NCBI GenBank assembly: GCA_964247295.1
Contig: CAXTTV010000012.1
Coordinates: 1 to 52,343 of the forward strand
Direction of reading: 5' to 3'
Origin: CAXTTV01 sp964247295
GTDB taxonomy: Bacteria > Chloroflexota > Ktedonobacteria > Ktedonobacterales > Ktedonobacteraceae
Length of the DNA stretch: 52,343 nt
Each line of letters starts with the position of its first letter. Positions within the stretch are counted from its first letter, which is position 1. Position numbers and translations under genes: made by a program. Shown piece by piece: positions 7,498 to 16,888 of this stretch. The notes below the pieces were generated by a model that saw only the letters and a program-made list of their open reading frames with translations, was not told where the DNA came from and ran no database searches.

Positions 7498-9858
7498 ATG
7501 TTGAGAAACCGTCTACATTGGAGGCCTCTGGCCTTTGCTGGGATTGTGCTGATCGGGTTATGTCTGCGTCTCTATGGGATAAACTGGGATCAGGGGAACA
7601 ATTTACATCCCGATGAACGCCAGATCCTTTTTCATGTGATGGCACTCCAATGGCCCACCAGTCTGGCGCAATTTCTGGACTCAACAACATCTCCTTTGAA
7701 CCCACACTTTTTTGCCTATGGCTCTTTTCCTCTCTATCTGCTGGCATTTATAGGCGGCGCTTTCACACGCTTTATCCCGGCTCTTTCTAGCTTCTCTGGT
7801 TATACACTCATTGGCCGCGTTCTATCAGCGCTTTTCGATACCGGGACAATCGCGCTCACGGGCTGGCTGGCCCTGGCTCTGCTTCCAACCAGCCGTTTCG
7901 AGCGTGTTCAAGGTTGGAATCTGGCTTTGTTGGCCTCCGGCCTGGTGGCGTTTACCCCTCTCCAGCTACAACTCTCACATTTTTACGCTGTGGATACATT
8001 GCTGCTCTTTTTTGTTTGTCTGACTCTGTTAGCTGCGATAAAGTTAGCGGAGACACGCGCGCCGATCCGCTGGTCCCTAATCGCTGGCCTGGGCTTCGGC
8101 CTGGCTCTGGCGACCAAAACGAGCGCCGCGCCTCTCGCTGTCCCTCTGCTTATAGCCCTGTGGTTGTGTTGGCGGAGCAGGGGATACGAGGAGGCTCTGG
8201 GACCTCTTTTGCTCGAGATAGTCTCTACGCTCTTTGTTTTTCTTATAGCCATGCCGTATGCGCTCATGGACTTTCGGAACTTCTGGGCGCAGGTTTCGGA
8301 GCAGGGGTCGATGGCACGGGGGCAGCTAGATTTTCCCTATGTGCGTCAGTTTGCTGGAACAGTCCCATTTGTGTATGAGGGTTGGAATATGCTTCTATGG
8401 GGGCTGGGATTGATGCTTGGACTGGTGGCGTTTGCCGGTCTCGGTTGGTTTGGCTGGCGGATCTGGAAGCGTAAGGCGGATCTCTGGTTGATCCCACTCT
8501 CGTGGATTGTGATCTATTTTTTGCTTACCGGAAGCTTCTATGTAAAGTTTATGCGGTATATGCTACCTCTGTATCCTTTCCTGAGTTTGATAGCAGCGGC
8601 TTTCCTGTTGATGCTTCTGAGAAGCGAATGGTTTAAGAACGGGCGTAGAGAGGATTGGCATAAGCAGGTTCGCCGTTATCTTCCCCAGGTTTTTGTAGGA
8701 TTAGTGGTTGGGGGGACGATTTTTCAGGGGCTGGCCCTCCTCAATGTGTATAGTCAACCTAATACGCGAGTGCAGGCCTCCGAGTGGATGTACAACCATC
8801 TCGCGCAGGGCAGCGTGCTAACGTATGAGCAGTGGGATGATCCTTTACCCGTTCCGACTGGCTCGAAAGATCCCTCGTTGTTCGCGCAGTTGCCGACTGG
8901 GAACGGTGGATCAGGCCTGGATCTTTACGGGGACGATACACCAGAAAAAGCCCGATTACTTGCGGCTGAGCTCACTCAAGTTAATGTACTCACGATGGCG
9001 AGCGATCGTCTGGATAAGTCGATTCCGCGCCTGCCTGATCGCTATCCTCTGACCATCCGTTATTATAATCTGTTGTTTCATAATCAACTTGGCTTCCGAT
9101 TGGCCGCGACATTTGAGCAACGGCCCTCCTTTCTGGGTGTGACGCTGGATGATAGCGGGGCTGATGAAAGCTACTCTGTGTTTGATCATCCCAGAGTGAG
9201 AATTTTTGTTCGGGATCACACCTACAGTAGTGAAGAGCTGTACCAGCGGCTAATCACTGGAGTAAATTTCCCCACAGCTCAAAGGACTCCCTCGGCTCGC
9301 CATCTTTCACCGCTGCTTTCTGAGCAACAGCAACAGGATAACCAGGATCAGCCTCCGCTGGCGCAACAGTTGCCTCTGAGCAATTTGCCGGGTGGGATCG
9401 CGGTGCTCTGGTGGTGGGTGATACTGCTCCTGCTAAGTGTGGCGGTCTATCCATTCCTCTGGTGGCTTCTGCGGAGCCTGCCAGATCGGGGATATAGTCT
9501 GAGTAAAACAATTGGAATGCTGGCTCTAGCATACCCCGTTTGGTTGCTTGCGAGCCTGAGGTTGCTCCCTTTTAGTGGGGTCACACTCTGGGGAATCTGT
9601 CTGGCCCTGCTGCTCTGTAGTGGCAGTTTTTTCTTCTTGAAAAGGCGCGCGATCATTGAATATATCAGGGAGCGTTGGCGACTTCTGTTGATAGAGGAGT
9701 TGCTTTTTACACTGGCTTTTCTTTTCTTCGTTGGGATTCGGTCGTTAAATCCTGATTTATGGAACCCCTATATTGGCGGTGGTGAGAAGCCAATGGAGCT
9801 GGCCTTTATCCCTGGTATGCCAGTGGGTATATTAATTACTATTACTATGGTTATGTGA
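7498..9858 (+). CDS. PMT-like GT-C glycosyltransferase + start of DUF2298 (5' part of a broken gene)
   Basis: Multi-pass membrane protein of 786 residues. The N-terminal 600 residues are PMT/ArnT-like GT-C, with an HPDE motif at 37-40 in the first outside loop, the usual place of the catalytic acid. After a Gln-rich linker the Chlor_Arch_YYY (DUF2298) domain begins near residue 640 and runs to EKPMELAFI. Then the frame is lost: about 13 residues expected before the YYY motif are missing, and the motif continues in another frame (P-W-Y-A-S-G-Y-I-N-Y-Y-Y-Y-G from about 9811). So this ORF and the one from 9855 are two halves of one gene of about 1,380 codons. The break may be real or a small assembly error. 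Acceptor and donor are unknown; polyprenyl-phosphate sugars are usual for GT-C. Confidence 0.8.
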   Translation: MLRNRLHWRPLAFAGIVLIGLCLRLYGINWDQGNNLHPDERQILFHVMALQWPTSLAQFLDSTTSPLNPHFFAYGSFPLYLLAFIGGAFTRFIPALSSFSGYTLIGRVLSALFDTGTIALTGWLALALLPTSRFERVQGWNLALLASGLVAFTPLQLQLSHFYAVDTLLLFFVCLTLLAAIKLAETRAPIRWSLIAGLGFGLALATKTSAAPLAVPLLIALWLCWRSRGYEEALGPLLLEIVSTLFVFLIAMPYALMDFRNFWAQVSEQGSMARGQLDFPYVRQFAGTVPFVYEGWNMLLWGLGLMLGLVAFAGLGWFGWRIWKRKADLWLIPLSWIVIYFLLTGSFYVKFMRYMLPLYPFLSLIAAAFLLMLLRSEWFKNGRREDWHKQVRRYLPQVFVGLVVGGTIFQGLALLNVYSQPNTRVQASEWMYNHLAQGSVLTYEQWDDPLPVPTGSKDPSLFAQLPTGNGGSGLDLYGDDTPEKARLLAAELTQVNVLTMASDRLDKSIPRLPDRYPLTIRYYNLLFHNQLGFRLAATFEQRPSFLGVTLDDSGADESYSVFDHPRVRIFVRDHTYSSEELYQRLITGVNFPTAQRTPSARHLSPLLSEQQQQDNQDQPPLAQQLPLSNLPGGIAVLWWWVILLLLSVAVYPFLWWLLRSLPDRGYSLSKTIGMLALAYPVWLLASLRLLPFSGVTLWGICLALLLCSGSFFFLKRRAIIEYIRERWRLLLIEELLFTLAFLFFVGIRSLNPDLWNPYIGGGEKPMELAFIPGMPVGILITITMVM

Positions 9859-11624
9859 TCATTGGATCATTAATTAAGCTTACAGGCATATCATCATCAA
9901 CGGGCTTTAACCTGGTGATTCCAACGCTGTTTGCTCTAACGTTTAGCGTCGCCTGTACTCTCGTGTATAGCCTGACCAGACGGCTCCCTTTCGCACTGCT
10001 GGGTGGATACTTCACCGTTCTGATCGGTAACTTTAATCCCGCTGGTCAACTGGGGTGGGTGTTGAAGGGACAACCTTTTAGCTACTGGGAGAGCAGCCGG
10101 ATTATCCCTTTTACCATCAATGAGTTTCCCATCTGGACCTTTTTGTTCGCGGACCTGCATCCACATGTGATCAATCTAGCGATTACCATGGTAATGCTGG
10201 CCCTGCTGCTGGCTTGGATACTGGAACCCGGTGGGGATCAACGACGCGAGTGGGGACTGGTGATTTTGCTCGCGGGGGTCTTTGGAACGTTGACGGTAGT
10301 GAGTACCTGGGATCTGCCAGTGTATATGATTCTGTTACTGGTGATCGCCCTGTTACGCGCCCTGTATCATCGTCAGGTGGGATCTTCCTTGTTCTGGCCG
10401 GTATTCTGGATGGGGATTCGGGTCTCGGTCTGTTATCTTCTGGGATATCTACTTTATCTGCCATTTTACCTTCATTATCAGCAGCTCTCAGTTAGTGGGA
10501 TCGGAGTAGTAAAGCAGGGAAGTACGTCGGGGGATTATCTGACCATCTTTGGCTTTTTTCTCTTCCTGGCCTTGAGCTACTGGCTGGCGGAACTGTATCG
10601 GTTCTGGTTAGCCCCTAGATTGCGTGGAGGTTCACCGATCAGGCTTGTTAGCGGTTTCCTCATACTTAGTGGAGTTGTGCTCACATTTGTCCTGTTATTG
10701 GGGTTGAGAAGCTTACTGGTAGTCATGTTTGGATTGGGAAGTGTCCTGTTAGCCATACGGATTGTCCGTGGTCTAAAAGATCTCTATCAGCTTGAGGATG
10801 AAAAGCGCGCTGTGATTTTGCGACAACTTTTATTAGAGAGTTTAACCTCGCTCCTGCTGGTAATGGGTCTTGGCATTCTCTTGGGGATTGATCTGGTGTA
10901 TATCCGGGACTTTCTGGACGGCAGTGACTACGCCCGAATGAACACAGTGTTTAAGTTCTCGATGCAGGCTTGGCTTTGTCTGGGTCTGGGAGGAGCACTG
11001 GTCGTTTACCAGCTATGGAGTCGGTGGCGAGGCCGAGGACGCTGGATCTGGTCCTTATTGCTTACCGGCCTGGGACTGATCTGCTCGCTGTTTCTGGTAC
11101 TAGGGATACCAGCCAGAATAAACGATCACACGTTATGGTCGCAACTACAACCGCCGGCTGGCAATGCACAATATATACCTTCCCTGGATGGAAAGGCATT
11201 TATTGGAGCCTGGTATCCTGGTGATGCCCAAGGCATTGCCTGGCTAAATGAACATGTAAGCGGGACCCCTGTGATTACTGAAGCTGTGGGCACCGACTCC
11301 TATAAGTGGTTTGGGCGTGTCTCGGCTTTTACGGGTCTACCTGATGTTCTGGGTTGGTATGATCACGAGCAGGAGTGGCGCGCGGCTGACGATCTGCCTC
11401 TTCGTCTCGGGGAAATGAACACATTATACACAACCTTAGATCAGCGGCAAGCGGTTGCATTATTACAACGCTATCATGTACGTTATATTTATGTAGGTTC
11501 ATTAGAGAGGGAGACCTATGCCCAGAATGGGGGAGCTGGTCTAGCAAAATTTGATAGGATGGTAGGAAGCACTCTTCAAGTCGTTTACAAGTCGGAGGGG
11601 GTTAGTATCTATGAAGTACAATAG
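9855..11624 (+). CDS. DUF2298 (Chlor_Arch_YYY) protein, 3' part of a broken gene
   Basis: 589 residues, many hydrophobic helices. The nominal GTG start overlaps the preceding stop by four bases and looks like translational coupling. However, reading this frame upstream recovers G-Y-I-N-Y-Y-Y-Y-G-Y-V directly before the start, which belongs to the DUF2298 domain begun in the preceding ORF. It should therefore be read as the continuation of 7498-9858 after a deletion of length 3n+1 (near 40 bases). The segment has the conserved INEFPIWTFLFADLHPHVI and the soluble tail ending in RYIYVGSLE, as in its paralogue at 11701. If the break is real, this half may still be made through the GTGA overlap. 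Confidence 0.8.
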   Translation: MIIGSLIKLTGISSSTGFNLVIPTLFALTFSVACTLVYSLTRRLPFALLGGYFTVLIGNFNPAGQLGWVLKGQPFSYWESSRIIPFTINEFPIWTFLFADLHPHVINLAITMVMLALLLAWILEPGGDQRREWGLVILLAGVFGTLTVVSTWDLPVYMILLLVIALLRALYHRQVGSSLFWPVFWMGIRVSVCYLLGYLLYLPFYLHYQQLSVSGIGVVKQGSTSGDYLTIFGFFLFLALSYWLAELYRFWLAPRLRGGSPIRLVSGFLILSGVVLTFVLLLGLRSLLVVMFGLGSVLLAIRIVRGLKDLYQLEDEKRAVILRQLLLESLTSLLLVMGLGILLGIDLVYIRDFLDGSDYARMNTVFKFSMQAWLCLGLGGALVVYQLWSRWRGRGRWIWSLLLTGLGLICSLFLVLGIPARINDHTLWSQLQPPAGNAQYIPSLDGKAFIGAWYPGDAQGIAWLNEHVSGTPVITEAVGTDSYKWFGRVSAFTGLPDVLGWYDHEQEWRAADDLPLRLGEMNTLYTTLDQRQAVALLQRYHVRYIYVGSLERETYAQNGGAGLAKFDRMVGSTLQVVYKSEGVSIYEVQ

Positions 11625-11700
11625 AGCGGGTCTGGGAACTAAATTATTCCTTCCTTCGTCTGTTAACTAACGTTTAAACAGCTTTTTATCAGGGAAGAGC

Positions 11701-14004
11701 ATGCTCGAATTGTTTGCCATGTGGTTGTTGGTTGAGCTATTAGGATTGATCTGTCTACCGCTCACAACGATTATCTTTCACAATCTACCGGATCGCGGTT
11801 GGGCTTTTAGCAAGGCCATCGGAGTGACGACGCTCGCTTTTGGTGTCTGGTTCCCATTGATCTGTCTGCGCTTCTTGCCTTTCAATGGTCTGATGGTTGG
11901 TCTTATTTTGGGACTGCTTGTGACCGTGAATCTTTTTTTCTTTATGAAAGAGCGTCAGGTGCTGATAAAAGTGACGCGAGCCAATCTCTGGTATATTTTA
12001 AGCTGTGAGGTTGTATTTGGTGGAATGGTCTTACTTCTGGGATGGATTCGCTCCTATGCTCCAGAGATCCGTTCGTATGAGATGTTTATGGACGAGGGGT
12101 TTATCGCGGCGATTATGCGGAGTCCCCATCTTCCTCCGAGCGATATGTGGTATGCCGGGTTCGGCATCAACTACTACTATTACGCGCATTTTGTTGTCGC
12201 GATGCTGGCGAAACTGCTGAATCAGGCTCCATCCGTGGCCTTTAACACGGGGATTTCCCTGTACTTTGGCCTGACTGCTGTAAACCTGTTTGGCGTGACC
12301 TGCAATATTGTGGCCTGGGCTCAGCACCACTTTTCTCGTAACTCTGATGCGGAACAGAATCTTCTACCAATGGTGGAGGGCTTTCCTCCTCTGTTAAAAG
12401 CCGTGCCTTTTGGGGTGTTTACAATGCTGTTGGGATTGCTCATGGGGAACCTTGCCTCCACGCAGCAGTGGTGGAAGGCCCATGGCGATCTTGCCAGCTA
12501 CGACTGGTTCTCCCCCTCGCGAGTGATTGACAAAACCATTAATGAGTTTCCAGCCTTTAGTTTTCTGCTCTCTTGTTTTCATGCGCATGTACTGGCCCTG
12601 GCTTTTACCATTGTGGGGATCGCCCTGGCTTTTAATCTTTTCCTGGAACCGGAGGGCCGGGGGCTGGCGGCTTATGGTCGGGGTTGGCGTCGGATCGTGA
12701 TGCTGGTATTTACCGCTCTGGTGTTGGGTGGGCTGTTTACCATGAATGGCTGGGATCTCCCAACCTATGTTGGTTTGACGCTTGTCTGCCTGGGACTTCA
12801 ACAGTGGCTGGCGTATGGCTCACAATGGAATAGAGAGCTACTCAAGAATACAGTGATCGCGGCGGTTCCATTAATCGTTCTCTGTTTCCTCTTATACGCT
12901 CCATTCTATCTCACATTTATTTCGCCCTCACAGGGGATTGGACTGGTTGGGCCGGCAGATCGTTCGCCATTGCCGAACGAGCTTTTGATTTATGGACTAT
13001 TCGCCTTTATTCTGGTTTCGGTATTGCTGATCACACTGCGGTCCTGGCTGGCTCGTCGCACCGATCAACCTATGGGATATGGCTGGATCTATTTTGTGGG
13101 AGCGTTGATGTTGCTGCTCCTGATGTCTCTGGTTATTGGGAATGGAGCTACCTTTCTGGTGGCTTCGGTATTCGCTGTTTGTGGGATCGGTGCGATTTTG
13201 ACCGTGTTTACACATGATCGTGCTCTAGCCTTCACGCTATTATTAGGGACGCTGGCCTTTGCTCTGGTGGCAGTGTGCGAGGTCTTTTATCTGCGAGACG
13301 TATTCGCGGATAATTATCCGCGAATGAACACGGTGTTCAAGTTTTACTTTCAAGCCTGGGCACTGCTCTCAATTGCTTCGGGAACCGGCCTCTACTTTGT
13401 CTGGCGTGAGTTTCTATTCTGGTTTAAGAGGCAGATGTTTGTAGCCATTGCTTTTGCGACTTTCTGGCCGTTGATCTTGTTAAGTCTACTTTTGCTGGGA
13501 GCGATTTATCCAGTGGCTGGGACCTATGCACGCACAGACCGATTTTTGCTCAGGAGCAACAGCCTGGATGGACTGGCGTATATGGAGAGCCTCAATCCTG
13601 GCGATTATCGAGCGATCCACTGGCTAAATACGCAGGTGTCGGGGAACCCCGTGATTGTTGAGGCAGTTGGTCCCGATTATAGTGAATACGCTCGTGTCTC
13701 AGCCTTTACAGGTCTGCCGACGCTAATGGGCTGGGTTGGACATGAGTACCAGTGGCGGGTCACCTGGCTTCATCGCGGATCAAATACTGCGGATTTCAAC
13801 AGTCGTAGCGTTGATGTTGAAAGCATCTACACAAGTTCTGACGCCAAAAAGGTCAAGGATCTTTTGAAGGCATATCAGATACAGTATATTTACGTTGGAC
13901 CATTTGAGAACGCCAAATATTCACATATCACTTTAGCTCAGTTCTCACAATTTCTACAGGTTGTTTATTCCGCCGATGGCGTTACAATCTATAAGGTGCG
14001 CTGA
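11701..14004 (+). CDS. DUF2298 (Chlor_Arch_YYY) multi-pass membrane protein
   Basis: A 767-residue protein made almost wholly of one Chlor_Arch_YYY domain: hydrophobic helices from the N-terminus, FMDEGFIAAIMRSPHLPPSDMW, then the YYYY motif near residues 157-160 (G-I-N-Y-Y-Y-Y-A), INEFPAFSFLLSCFHAHVLAL, and a C-terminal soluble domain ending in QYIYVGPFENAKYSH. It is a clear paralogue of the DUF2298 half of the preceding gene, so the pair arose by tandem duplication. The family occurs in Chloroflexi and some Archaea and is of unknown biochemistry; its GT-C-like shape and neighbours suggest lipid-linked sugar transfer. Here the residue after YYYY is Ala rather than the Gly usual in YYYxG. Confidence 0.88.
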   Translation: MLELFAMWLLVELLGLICLPLTTIIFHNLPDRGWAFSKAIGVTTLAFGVWFPLICLRFLPFNGLMVGLILGLLVTVNLFFFMKERQVLIKVTRANLWYILSCEVVFGGMVLLLGWIRSYAPEIRSYEMFMDEGFIAAIMRSPHLPPSDMWYAGFGINYYYYAHFVVAMLAKLLNQAPSVAFNTGISLYFGLTAVNLFGVTCNIVAWAQHHFSRNSDAEQNLLPMVEGFPPLLKAVPFGVFTMLLGLLMGNLASTQQWWKAHGDLASYDWFSPSRVIDKTINEFPAFSFLLSCFHAHVLALAFTIVGIALAFNLFLEPEGRGLAAYGRGWRRIVMLVFTALVLGGLFTMNGWDLPTYVGLTLVCLGLQQWLAYGSQWNRELLKNTVIAAVPLIVLCFLLYAPFYLTFISPSQGIGLVGPADRSPLPNELLIYGLFAFILVSVLLITLRSWLARRTDQPMGYGWIYFVGALMLLLLMSLVIGNGATFLVASVFAVCGIGAILTVFTHDRALAFTLLLGTLAFALVAVCEVFYLRDVFADNYPRMNTVFKFYFQAWALLSIASGTGLYFVWREFLFWFKRQMFVAIAFATFWPLILLSLLLLGAIYPVAGTYARTDRFLLRSNSLDGLAYMESLNPGDYRAIHWLNTQVSGNPVIVEAVGPDYSEYARVSAFTGLPTLMGWVGHEYQWRVTWLHRGSNTADFNSRSVDVESIYTSSDAKKVKDLLKAYQIQYIYVGPFENAKYSHITLAQFSQFLQVVYSADGVTIYKVR

Positions 14005-14062
14005 TCAGGATCGGCCTCGCTACGGTTAGTTCGGTGGAGTTTATTGAACGAGGAGCAATCTT

Positions 14063-16480
14063 TTGAAAAGTTCTGATATAGAGCGTAAAAAAGGAATAGT
14101 TGAGCAGAACGTTAAGCTTCCAGATAAGGAAGAGCGCTCCCCAGCCCTTGAGAGGGTGTTAGAGGAGCAGGAGACAAAACTGATATCTCCATCCTCTTCT
14201 CAAGAAGCGGTTCAAGAGGCATCTCCTGGCTCTCATGAGAATGAGACCACAAAAGTTATTCCATCACCTGAAGCGGAAGTGGAAACAGTCGTAGGGGAGC
14301 CTTTACGCGTCGAAGAGCCTGTTATATTTGTCCCCTCATCATCTTCTGAGCATCACTGGTCGCGCTGGCTTCCATTTCTGGGAATTGTGGTTGTTGGTGC
14401 CCTGTTGCGCTTCTGGGGACTGGGCGATAAACCCTTACATCACGACGAGAGTCTGCATGCCTATTTTTCTTTACAACTCTTGCACAACATGCAGGATTGG
14501 GTAAGCTGCTTTCGAGGGGCCACAACCTGTTACCATTATGATCCCTTGTTACATGGTCCCTTCCAGTTCCATTTTATTGCTCTGGTCTATCAGATCAGTG
14601 CGTGGGTGCAGGCCCCAGATCAAGGGGTCAACACAACGACCGTGCGGATACTTGCGGCGACCCTGGGAACGGCAATGATCGGACTCCCCTACTTTTTGCG
14701 TGATTATCTTGGGCGCTGGGGAGCATGGCTGGCCTGCTTTTTAGTGGCGGTCTCGCCCAGTATGGTTTACTTCTCGCGCTTCGCTCGCGAAGATATCTAT
14801 ATGGCGTTCTTTACCCTGCTGATGGTCGTGGCGGCGGGGCGGTATGTGCGGGATCGTCAACTGCGCTGGGTGGTGATTGGAGCGCTGGCTTTCTCCTTCT
14901 CCTATGCCACCAAAGAAGCCACTTTTCTGACGATCGCGATCTTTGGCAGTTTTCTCCTTGGAGTGCTGGCCTGGGATCTGGGCCTCGCTTTCAAGCGGAA
15001 CGCATCGGAGAGCAGTGCATCCCCGTGGCGGACAGGCGCGCCCCTCTTGCTGGGTGGGTACGCCTTGATCGGTGGTGGGCTTGGGCTTGGGCTCCTGATT
15101 GGGATGAAGCAGCTTTCCATCTACACGACAACCCACACAAAGCAAAGCGATGCGGTTGTCTTGCTGCTGAAAAATTATACAGTGTTGCTGGTCCTCCCAG
15201 TGCTGATTCTCCTGCTGAGCCTGTTTATCCTCTATAAGCTCTGGCGCGAGGCCACCACTTCCTCTCTTCCTGGGAGAAGGGGGCTGGCGGCCCGAATTGA
15301 TCCCCGACGGCAGCCTCTTTTAGATACCTTTGTCGCGACTCCCTGGACGTTTTGGGTTGTGGCCTTATTAGCGTTTGCGGTCGTGTTTGTGGTGTTATTT
15401 ACCAGCCTCTTTACCTATATTCAGGGAGGGATTGGTGATGGGATCTGGCAGGGGCTCTACTACTGGTTGCAGCAGCAGCAGGTGGCTCGGGGCAGCCAGC
15501 CCTGGTACTATTATGTGATGTTGCTCCCCCTCTATGAGCAGGTAGGATTGATCTTTGGCTTTGCTGGATTAGTGTATTCGGTTCTGCATCCAACGCGCTT
15601 CCGGCTGTTCCTGGTGTACTGGGCTTTGGGGACCCTGTTCATCTACACGTGGGCGGCGGAGAAAATGCCCTGGTTGATGATCCACATGATGTTGCCACTT
15701 TTACTGCTGGGGGGGATCGCGCTCCAGCCAGTCGCGCGAGATCTTGTCACGTTGGCAGAGCGTTGGATACAACGCCCGAGAGAGCGGCGACGGGTTGCTC
15801 ATCCTCTCCTTTCTCCTGTGGGAGCTTTCTGTGGAGTGCTGCTCTTGGTGCTCACACTTCAGAATATGTATCAGGTGACCTATATTCATCAGGCGGATGG
15901 GCCTCATGAGATGATGGTGTATGTGCAGACGACAACCGACGTAAACATTGTCATGCACAAGATCGACGCTCTGGATCGGAAGCTTTATGGTGGGAAGCAC
16001 CAACTGCATATCGGGTTGATCGATGATGCCACATGGCCGTATGCCTGGTATCTGCGAGACTATACTAACGTCTGCTTTCGGTATCCTCAAGGCTGTACTA
16101 CTCCTCAAAATCGACTAGAGGTGATTCTCGCAGGGGGAGATGATCTCGTCAAGTGGCAGAGTGCCTATGCTAACCCCCAAACGGGTGGATACCTTTTCCA
16201 CGAGTACCGTTTGCGCTCCTGGTGGAGTGAAGGGTACAAGCCCGCTCCTGATCCCAAACATCCTGTGGATGCCGCGCCTGGCTCGGCAGCGATTAACGGT
16301 CTGGGGCTTGGAACGTGGCTTAGTTATGGTGACACAAAGCCAGCGGGAACGGCGATGAATCCCGTTCTGACAGGCAGCAACATCTGGAACTGGTGGTGGG
16401 AGCGGCGACCAATTGGTAGTACCGATGGTTCTTACGGGATGGGCTTGTTTATTCATAAGGGGTTGCCTATAACCCCATAG
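14063..16480 (+). CDS. Agl23-like GT-C membrane protein (TIGR03663 type)
   Basis: An 805-residue protein: a hydrophilic, Glu/Ser/Pro-rich N-terminus of about 97 residues, then many transmembrane helices. The first is followed by KPLHHDES (about 123-130), the acidic GT-C site, and later YHYDPLLHGPFQFHF. It resembles the flippase-activity-associated family named Agl23, which is found sporadically in Archaea and Chloroflexi together with DUF2298 proteins, as here. The start is TTG with gaggag eight bases upstream. It closes the GT-C run and is expected to use a polyprenyl-phosphate-linked sugar at the outer membrane face. Acceptor unknown; protein glycosylation or polysaccharide trimming are the main options. 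Confidence 0.85.
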   Translation: MKSSDIERKKGIVEQNVKLPDKEERSPALERVLEEQETKLISPSSSQEAVQEASPGSHENETTKVIPSPEAEVETVVGEPLRVEEPVIFVPSSSSEHHWSRWLPFLGIVVVGALLRFWGLGDKPLHHDESLHAYFSLQLLHNMQDWVSCFRGATTCYHYDPLLHGPFQFHFIALVYQISAWVQAPDQGVNTTTVRILAATLGTAMIGLPYFLRDYLGRWGAWLACFLVAVSPSMVYFSRFAREDIYMAFFTLLMVVAAGRYVRDRQLRWVVIGALAFSFSYATKEATFLTIAIFGSFLLGVLAWDLGLAFKRNASESSASPWRTGAPLLLGGYALIGGGLGLGLLIGMKQLSIYTTTHTKQSDAVVLLLKNYTVLLVLPVLILLLSLFILYKLWREATTSSLPGRRGLAARIDPRRQPLLDTFVATPWTFWVVALLAFAVVFVVLFTSLFTYIQGGIGDGIWQGLYYWLQQQQVARGSQPWYYYVMLLPLYEQVGLIFGFAGLVYSVLHPTRFRLFLVYWALGTLFIYTWAAEKMPWLMIHMMLPLLLLGGIALQPVARDLVTLAERWIQRPRERRRVAHPLLSPVGAFCGVLLLVLTLQNMYQVTYIHQADGPHEMMVYVQTTTDVNIVMHKIDALDRKLYGGKHQLHIGLIDDATWPYAWYLRDYTNVCFRYPQGCTTPQNRLEVILAGGDDLVKWQSAYANPQTGGYLFHEYRLRSWWSEGYKPAPDPKHPVDAAPGSAAINGLGLGTWLSYGDTKPAGTAMNPVLTGSNIWNWWWERRPIGSTDGSYGMGLFIHKGLPITP

Positions 16481-16548
16481 TGGGCTACGATAGAAGCTGG
16501 GGTAGCAGAAAAGATAGTTTTCTTGTTACGAGAGAGAAAGGACAGTGC

Positions 16549-16824
16549 ATGTTTATTGTAGTTAACAAGGTCCAGGTTCCCGCCGCACACCGTGAGGCGG
16601 TGGAGAAAGCGTTTGAGCAGGCGATGCCGACCATGAAACAGTTCAAGGGCTTTCTAGGGCTGGAGCTATGGACCGGCGAGGATAATGCATTGCAGGCTAT
16701 TTCTCGCTGGGAGTCAAAAGAAGCCATGGAAGAGTACATCAAAAATGATACCTTTCAGCAGCATCATGGCGCGGGCAGCGAAGGTGGTGGGGGAACCTAT
16801 TATACCGGACGCGTACTTGAATAA
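16549..16824 (+). CDS. ABM-domain monooxygenase (HmoA/IsdG-like)
   Basis: A 91-residue single-domain protein of the antibiotic-biosynthesis-monooxygenase (dimeric alpha/beta barrel) family, starting MFIVVNKVQVPAAHRE with GFLGLELW and SRWESKEAMEEYIKND. Compared with heme-degrading IsdG/HmoB it keeps the active-site Asn (N6) and His (H72 or H73), but the Trp of the triad appears to be Tyr63. Heme degradation is therefore plausible but not assured. I chose ATG 16549, with gaaaggac upstream, rather than an upstream in-frame start at 16480 that overlaps the previous stop and lacks similarity. It is a small cytosolic enzyme or a redox or heme stress protein. Confidence 0.8.
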   Translation: MFIVVNKVQVPAAHREAVEKAFEQAMPTMKQFKGFLGLELWTGEDNALQAISRWESKEAMEEYIKNDTFQQHHGAGSEGGGGTYYTGRVLE

Positions 16825-16850
16825 AGCGTGGTAGTCTGATAAAGAAGGGA

Positions 16851-16883
16851 AGCAGACAGTCTCTAAAAGCTGGCTGCTTTCTT
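16851..16883 (+). terminator. Weak hairpin between convergent genes
   Basis: Arms agcagacag (16851-16859) and ctggctgct (16870-16878) form a 9-bp stem with one mismatch, followed by tttctt. It sits between the convergent ABM gene and the quinone reductase and may terminate both. Confidence 0.45.
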
Positions 16884-16888
16884 GTGAG

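Noticed and set aside
9855..9858. GTGA stop-start overlap suggesting translationally coupled DUF2298 genes
   Set aside because: The YYY motif and its preceding residues are readable upstream in the second frame, so the overlap is a by-product of a deletion in one gene.
16480..16824. Longer start for the ABM protein
   Set aside because: The extra 23 residues overlap the previous stop and lack family similarity; ATG 16549 has the ribosome-binding site.
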